From Bacteroidales bacterium UBA4073 (GTDB lineage Bacteria; Bacteroidota; Bacteroidia; Bacteroidales; Tenuifilaceae), in assembly GCA_002383425.1 (NCBI GenBank), contig DFYV01000133.1:22766-34139 (forward strand): a stretch of DNA of 11,374 bases, given 5' to 3'. The notes below the pieces were generated by a model that saw only the letters and a list, made by a program, of their open reading frames with translations, was not told the origin of the DNA and searched no databases. Numbering within the stretch: the first letter of the stretch is position 1; the number at the start of each line of letters is the position of its first letter. The position numbers and the translations under genes were made by a program. Of the stretch, positions 7,247 to 11,374 are shown one piece after another.

Positions 7247-7756
7247 TCATGAATTCATAATAAAGCGCCAGGGCACTTTCGACCAGTAGTGACCTGCATA
7301 ATCGATGCCTATACGGGGTTTGGTAACAAAGCTCGGTTTTAATCCACTTTCCTCAATCCAAATACGGTTTGAAGTTGATAAATCCTCGCCGTAAAAAGTT
7401 TTGTCTATGGCAAGTAAACGGGTTAGCTTACCGGGACCATTGGCGCCAGTTACACCCCTTACGAGTACAGCTTGAGGGTCGTTTTCGACCGATGTAACCA
7501 CATTAAACATCCAGTACATACCGTAAATCAGGTAAACGTAAACCATACCACCATGCGAAAACATAACCCGGTTTCTTTGTGTCAAACCCTTGCTGGCATG
7601 ACAGCCCAAATCGTCGGTTCCTCGGTATGCTTCCACTTCAGTTATGGTAACCCGAATTTCGTTACCCTTTTCGAACATTCGCACCAACGTTTTACCAAGC
7701 AGTGCTGGTGCTACATCCAAAACATCGCGCTGATAAAAATGGCTATCTAACCTCAT
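7247..7756 (-). CDS. mpg: DNA-3-methyladenine glycosylase (AAG/MPG family)
   Basis: A 169-residue base-excision repair enzyme that flips out and removes alkylated purines such as 3-methyladenine. Family motifs in order: TEVEAY at 39-44 with catalytic E42, CHASKGLTQRN at 52-62, the MVYVYLIYGMYWMFNVV core at 71-87, NGPGKLTR at 106-113 and the closing PWRF at 162-165. It is near the short end of the family but has all these landmarks. I place the start at the ATG at 7756 (MRLDSHFYQRDV), because family proteins begin with this xFYxRDxLxVAxxLLGK stretch. An in-frame ATG at 7834 would add 26 unrelated residues from within the upstream gene. With this start the gene overlaps the ligase-like gene by 14 bp, suggesting translational coupling. 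Confidence 0.93.
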   Translation of the reverse strand: MRLDSHFYQRDVLDVAPALLGKTLVRMFEKGNEIRVTITEVEAYRGTDDLGCHASKGLTQRNRVMFSHGGMVYVYLIYGMYWMFNVVTSVENDPQAVLVRGVTGANGPGKLTRLLAIDKTFYGEDLSTSNRIWIEESGLKPSFVTKPRIGIDYAGHYWSKVPWRFIMNS

Positions 7757-9323
7757 GTACACTTCCCAAAGTAGCTTTGAAATTGCATCCAAAAATAAAC
7801 AATGCGCTGAATACAGCCACAAACGAAATTCCAATGTGGGTTAGCATGGTATCCTCAAAAAGCATCGATACCATTACTATCACCCAAAAATATTTAACCG
7901 GGAAAGCATGAAAGCTTTCAGAGCTGAAGAATGGAAGCGTAAACGAAAGAATAAATATGATTAACCCAAAAATCCCAGCCGAAGCCCAAACTGTTAAGTA
8001 TTGATTATGCGGTAAAAATCTATATGCTTGGGGTAAATCAATTTTGCGAATGTCATAAAACTGATTCATAGCCGCAGGTAAATCGCCATAACCAACCCCA
8101 AACAAGGGATTTGTTTTTATTACATGCCAGGCTGCACTGGCATAGAGTATTCTACGAAGAACGGAACCCCCGGTAAGTGTACCCGTTCGATGGAAATTAT
8201 GGATTTCATAAAAGAACTCATAAAATCGGCTATCGAAACCCGTAACCCTTTTTTTGAATAATGTATTGGTGAAACCACTCTCGACCAATGCAATATCTAC
8301 CGAATCGAGCATACTTAAGCCAGCTGAATCCTTAGTTAGTCCTGCCGATGTTAGATATCTTATTAAAGTGCTTCTCAAAGGTTGATTCTTTTTATCAGGA
8401 CCCTCGTAGGGAAGGGAACTTCGTTTTGGCCATTCCTTCCGGAGCTCCTCATCACAGATGTTAATGTTTACCAGATATCCATTTTCAATTTCAGTCGAAA
8501 GCGTATCGTTTAGGTAATGATTGCCATTAAGGGTGAATTGTTTGGGTTTATTATCGGATGTAAGCCTCATGGCATACATGCTATCGTACTTATGAACAAC
8601 ATACGAAAGGGGAATGAAAAATAATACAGCCAAACCAGTAATGGCAACAAACCGATAAACTGTCCCAAGCTTGGATAAATACCTGAAGGCAACAAACACC
8701 ATTAGAATGGTCAGCATGAGTATGCCTGTAAACGAGTTCAGGATGATCAGGAAGAAGATAAACCACACCATCAAAAACACTAAAAGCAATCGATTTGTAA
8801 ACTTTACCTCTTTATGCCTGGTTGAATAATCAAATAGTATTGCAATGGCAAGATTTACCATTAAAGCAAGCCTGATATGCGATATAAATGGTGATACTTT
8901 TCTGGCATCGGGAAGTTCAAGGGTGAAGTAGCTAAACGCTCCAATAAAAGTTACCACTAAGGTGGATAAGATGAAAAGGGAGAGTATCAGCTTAAATTCT
9001 TTTGCGTTTAGTTCCTCGGCTGAGGCTACAATAGGCGGAATGAGTAACACAGGTAGCCAGAGGCGCATGATCTCAAACCCCATACTATGGTTTTGCGAAA
9101 GCAACCCGCTAATCAGTATTGGAAAATACATGGCCACAAAAACCCAAACGTATGGTTTTTGCTTTAAACGTTGAAATTTCTGCTTCCATTCGCCACTTAA
9201 TAAAAAGTTTATGGCCATTGTTATAAATCCGACACTTACTCCAACAGTTGAAGCGGGTAAACCACACATCACCAGGGCAATACCTATAAGATATACTTTC
9301 CGATGAAAGATATTTCCAAACAT
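7743..9323 (-). CDS. O-antigen ligase / polymerase-like membrane protein (Wzy_C family)
   Basis: A 526-residue polytopic inner-membrane protein of the WaaL/Wzy type, which transfers or polymerises undecaprenyl-linked glycans on the periplasmic face. Hydrophobic segments crowd residues 9-42, 58-75, 85-100, 111-135, 148-165, 178-240 and 447-515. A large hydrophilic region at about 242-440 is the periplasmic loop. It ends with the family motif: NPLFGVGYGD at 405-414, then LPHNQYLTVWASAGIFGL at 437-454, with candidate catalytic H439. The usual SRTG-like motif before the loop reads NSFTGIL at 196-202. The loop is long, with an acidic/polar insertion around 255-370. No glycosyltransferase or flippase genes are next to it, so ligase versus polymerase cannot be decided. 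It is the first gene of a minus-strand run that includes the DNA glycosylase. Confidence 0.88.
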   Translation of the reverse strand: MFGNIFHRKVYLIGIALVMCGLPASTVGVSVGFITMAINFLLSGEWKQKFQRLKQKPYVWVFVAMYFPILISGLLSQNHSMGFEIMRLWLPVLLIPPIVASAEELNAKEFKLILSLFILSTLVVTFIGAFSYFTLELPDARKVSPFISHIRLALMVNLAIAILFDYSTRHKEVKFTNRLLLVFLMVWFIFFLIILNSFTGILMLTILMVFVAFRYLSKLGTVYRFVAITGLAVLFFIPLSYVVHKYDSMYAMRLTSDNKPKQFTLNGNHYLNDTLSTEIENGYLVNINICDEELRKEWPKRSSLPYEGPDKKNQPLRSTLIRYLTSAGLTKDSAGLSMLDSVDIALVESGFTNTLFKKRVTGFDSRFYEFFYEIHNFHRTGTLTGGSVLRRILYASAAWHVIKTNPLFGVGYGDLPAAMNQFYDIRKIDLPQAYRFLPHNQYLTVWASAGIFGLIIFILSFTLPFFSSESFHAFPVKYFWVIVMVSMLFEDTMLTHIGISFVAVFSALFIFGCNFKATLGSVHEVR

Positions 9324-9341
9324 TAACCCATCAAATTTTTA

Positions 9342-9349
9342 CAAATATA
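9342..9349 (-). promoter_or_regulatory. -7 promoter box of the ligase-like gene (TATATTTG)
   Basis: On the minus strand TATATTTG is an exact TAnnTTTG match, 18 bp before the ATG at 9323. No TTG is seen at -33; that position falls at the edge of the palindrome at 9367-9402. Confidence 0.5.
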
Positions 9350-9366
9350 GTCAAACCTAATTGTTC

Positions 9367-9402
9367 AGCTGTAGAGACGTAGCATGCTACGAATCTACAG
9401 CT
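9367..9402. repeat. GTAGAGACG-type palindromic element
   Basis: A 36-bp interrupted palindrome. The centre CGTAGCATGCTACG (9378-9391) is a perfect palindrome. It is flanked by 2-base mismatches (GA against AA) and then a perfect 9-bp outer stem, AGCTGTAGA at 9367-9375 with TCTACAGCT at 9394-9402. The left half, GTAGAGACGTAGC, matches a short palindrome I recall as recurrent in intergenic DNA of Bacteroidota and cyanobacteria. The mismatch on the right suggests decay of one arm. Confidence 0.75.
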
Positions 9403-9530
9403 TCGTGAATACATGTTGCATTTCTATTTCCCAAAAAAAAAGGTATCCAACCAATTCGCCATATATGAACAAAACAAAAGCCATTTCAATTAGGTTTTGC
9501 AGTTTAGAATGAATAAATTCGCAATACCGT

Positions 9531-9535
9531 AGGAG
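9531..9535 (+). promoter_or_regulatory. strong Shine-Dalgarno sequence of meaB
   Basis: AGGAG with a 7-base spacer to the ATG at 9543. Most other starts in this window lack such a site, so it supports this start over the downstream in-frame ATG at codon 23. Confidence 0.65.
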
Positions 9536-9542
9536 TAACAAC

Positions 9543-10646
9543 ATGGAAAAAGAAAAAAGGGGCGAGAAAAGCGCACTAGTTGTAAACCCTGGCATTGAGC
9601 AGCCTCCCATGGTGAATGAGGAAGCCATTAAGCGTTTCAAGGCAAAGAAACGCAAACTTCTCAGTGTTGAAGAGTACATGGAGGGCATTCGGAGCGGAAG
9701 CATACCCATACTTAGCCAGGCTATAACCCTAATTGAAAGTTCATTGCCACAGCATCAGGGTCTGGCAAGGGAACTTGTTGAAGAATGCCTGCCCCTATCG
9801 GGACGTTCGGTAAGGGTTGGTATCACAGGAGTGCCAGGCGTAGGAAAAAGCACCTTCATTGAGGCTTTGGGTGGTACCATTACCAGTCAGGGCCATAAAC
9901 TGGCAGTTTTAGCCGTTGATCCCAGTAGTGAGCGGAGCAAGGGAAGCATACTTGGCGATAAAACCCGCATGGAAACGCTAAGCGCAAACCCCAAAGCGTT
10001 TATCAGGCCTTCGCCTTCGGCGGGCTCACTTGGAGGCGTTGCACGTAAAACCCGTGAAACCATTATTCTTTGCGAGGCTGCCGGATTCGATACAATCTTC
10101 ATTGAAACAGTTGGGGTTGGGCAAAGTGAGGTGGCAGTTCATTCCATGGTCGATTTCTTCCTGCTGCTCATGCTTGCCGGCGCGGGCGATGAACTTCAAG
10201 GGATTAAACGGGGCATAATGGAAATGGCCGATATGATAGCAATTACCAAAGCCGACGGGAACAATACCGAAAAAGCAAAGCTGGCCCAAGCCGAATACCA
10301 AAATGCCCTCCATCTTTTTCCGGCAACCGAGTCGGGATGGACACCTAAAGCGGTTACCTGCTCATCAGCTTATAAAACCGGAATTAACGAGATATGGAAT
10401 TCCATTAATGACTACATAGCCTTTACCCGAGCAAACGGTTACTTCAGCCATAGACGTAGCCAACAGGCTAAATACTGGATGTATGAAACCATTAACGAAG
10501 AACTTAGAAACCTCTTTTACCAAAGCACGCAGGTAAATAACATGATTAAATGGATTGAACACCAGGTAACACATAACAAGCTAAGCTCATTCGCCGCTGC
10601 CCAAAAGTTACTTGATACATATTTCTCCCAAGAGGCCAACAGTTAG
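9543..10646 (+). CDS. meaB: MeaB/ArgK-family GTPase, methylmalonyl-CoA mutase chaperone
   Basis: A 367-residue G3E-class P-loop GTPase. MeaB proteins gate delivery of adenosylcobalamin to methylmalonyl-CoA mutase and protect or reactivate the enzyme. Visible motifs: Walker A GVPGVGKST at 96-104, AVDPSSERSKGSILGDKTRM at 124-143, the RPSPSAGSLGGVARKTRE block at 155-172, the switch/Walker-B region ETVGVGQSE at 188-196, and base-recognition TKAD at 235-238. The N-terminal helical arm (30-85) and C-terminal helical dimerisation arm (305-365) are both present, so the gene is full length. The N-terminal 22 residues before the second ATG look less conserved, but the AGGAG site favours the first ATG. 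The mutase subunit genes that often accompany meaB are not in the window. thiF follows after 6 bp. Confidence 0.95.
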   Translation: MEKEKRGEKSALVVNPGIEQPPMVNEEAIKRFKAKKRKLLSVEEYMEGIRSGSIPILSQAITLIESSLPQHQGLARELVEECLPLSGRSVRVGITGVPGVGKSTFIEALGGTITSQGHKLAVLAVDPSSERSKGSILGDKTRMETLSANPKAFIRPSPSAGSLGGVARKTRETIILCEAAGFDTIFIETVGVGQSEVAVHSMVDFFLLLMLAGAGDELQGIKRGIMEMADMIAITKADGNNTEKAKLAQAEYQNALHLFPATESGWTPKAVTCSSAYKTGINEIWNSINDYIAFTRANGYFSHRRSQQAKYWMYETINEELRNLFYQSTQVNNMIKWIEHQVTHNKLSSFAAAQKLLDTYFSQEANS

Positions 10647-10652
10647 GTTAAC

Positions 10653-11240
10653 ATGAAGTTTGAAGAAATTAAAAGGCATCTGAATAAATGCTGCGTAGGC
10701 ATTGCCGGAGCAGGAGGGCTTGGCAGCAATATTGCCATGCACCTTACACGTGTAGGCATCGGAAAGTTAATTATTTCCGATTTCGATGTAGTACATGAGA
10801 GTAACCTGAACAGGCAGTTCTATTTCAGGAATCAGCTGGGCTTAAAAAAGGTAGTAGCATTGAAGGTTAACCTGCTGGCTATTAATCCCGATATAGATGT
10901 TGAAATTCACGATACCCAACTTAACGCCCAAAGTATAAAAACCCTTTTTTCTGAGGTTGATGTTATGGTTGAGGCCTTCGACAGGGCTGAAATGAAGGAG
11001 CTGATAGCCGAACTGTTTCAAACCGAATTCCCCAACACCCCATTGGTAATGGGCAATGGAATGGCCGGATGGGGTAAATCGAACGATATGCGTGTGCAGC
11101 AATTTGGCAACCTTTACCTTTGCGGTGACGGAATCACAGAAGTTACCGAAGAATTCCCGCCACTATCGCCCCGTGTGGGCATTTGTGCTTCCATGCAGGC
11201 CAACGAGGTTTTGGGAATACTTCTTAACCCTAATATATAA
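10653..11240 (+). CDS. thiF: ThiF-family adenylyltransferase (short, family 2 type)
   Basis: A 195-residue E1-like enzyme, expected to adenylate the C-terminal glycine of a ThiS-type sulfur carrier in thiamine thiazole synthesis. The Rossmann nucleotide loop is GAGGLGSN at 19-26. An acidic SDFDVV follows at 42-47, then the SNLNRQ motif at 50-55 with R54, lysines at 65-66, and D110 in the FDRAEMK segment. It is shorter than E. coli ThiF (about 250) and lacks the zinc-binding CxxC pairs, matching the short ThiF family seen in anaerobes and Bacteroidota. Cysteines C157 and C178 remain as possible sulfur-handling residues. It starts 6 bp after meaB and is likely co-transcribed with it. No thiS, thiG or thiH is in the window, so an activity on another carrier protein is possible. 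Confidence 0.88.
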   Translation: MKFEEIKRHLNKCCVGIAGAGGLGSNIAMHLTRVGIGKLIISDFDVVHESNLNRQFYFRNQLGLKKVVALKVNLLAINPDIDVEIHDTQLNAQSIKTLFSEVDVMVEAFDRAEMKELIAELFQTEFPNTPLVMGNGMAGWGKSNDMRVQQFGNLYLCGDGITEVTEEFPPLSPRVGICASMQANEVLGILLNPNI

Positions 11241-11315
11241 ATGAGTCCAGTATAAAAATCCAAATTTCATCCGAAAATAATTTATTAAGTTGGTACTACC
11301 CTTATTTTAGTGGTT

Positions 11316-11374
11316 AAATATAGTTATAAATGTGGTTTAAATGTAGTTAAAATGTAGTTAAAATATGGTTAAAA
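11316..11374. repeat. AT-rich 11-bp tandem repeat, continuing past the window edge
   Basis: Consecutive units AAATATAGTTAT (11316-11327, one base longer), AAATGTGGTTT (11328-11338), AAATGTAGTTA (11339-11349), AAATGTAGTTA (11350-11360) and AAATATGGTTA (11361-11371), then AAA at the edge. The consensus is AAATGTAGTTA. It lies 75 bp after thiF and is open on the right, so the total copy number is unknown. Confidence 0.85.

Noticed and set aside
7757..7834. In-frame extension giving the DNA glycosylase 26 more N-terminal residues
   Set aside because: The added residues do not resemble the family start and would lie wholly inside the ligase-like gene; the MRLDSHFYQRDV start fits the family.
9491..9521. 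Possible meaB promoter (TTG at 9497-9499 and TAAATTCG at 9514-9521)
   Set aside because: The spacer is 14 bp, too short for the Bacteroidota -33/-7 model, and the -7 box has a mismatch.
9395..9709. Minus-strand open frame of about 100 codons overlapping the start of meaB
   Set aside because: It lies opposite a confidently assigned gene, its protein shows no recognisable motif, and it runs through the palindrome.

Overview
The window looks like chromosomal DNA of a member of the Bacteroidota, probably a Bacteroidales/Marinilabiliales-type organism. Supporting signs are TAnnTTTG-type -7 promoter boxes, mostly weak or absent Shine-Dalgarno sequences, a SiaC/DUF1987-type protein, a TerB-ABC fusion transporter of a kind I associate with Bacteroidetes, and a short 'family 2' ThiF. 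The lineage call is inference from gene families and promoter style. There is no phage, integrase or transposase gene and no CRISPR array.

Left block (1-4651, + strand): the end of a SiaC-family regulatory phosphoprotein gene, then a 1029-residue ABCG-like half transporter. Its domain order is TerB-like, FHA-like, ABC ATPase, CPVCG linker, then six membrane segments with a very long extracytoplasmic loop. A lipoprotein and a small secreted protein of unknown function follow at short spacing. Together they look like one envelope-directed operon whose first known member is a signalling protein. This is the best candidate in the window for an undescribed system.

Convergent gap (4652-5008): no gene. 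It holds an 11-bp inverted repeat around an AT-rich near-palindrome, then a GTAG-rich arm facing a CTAC-rich arm built of 14-bp tandem repeats.

Central block (5009-9323, all - strand, read right to left): an O-antigen ligase/polymerase-like membrane protein overlaps the start of a 3-methyladenine DNA glycosylase gene. Then come a D-2-hydroxyacid dehydrogenase, a tRNA-Asn(GTT) with its own promoter and terminator, and a PfkB/adenosine-kinase-like sugar kinase.

Right block (9324-11374): a 219-bp divergent spacer carries a GTAGAGACG-type palindrome next to the ligase promoter. It leads into meaB, the GTPase chaperone of methylmalonyl-CoA mutase, which has an unusually clear Shine-Dalgarno sequence. 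A thiF gene follows 6 bp later. The window ends inside an 11-bp AT-rich tandem repeat that runs off the edge.
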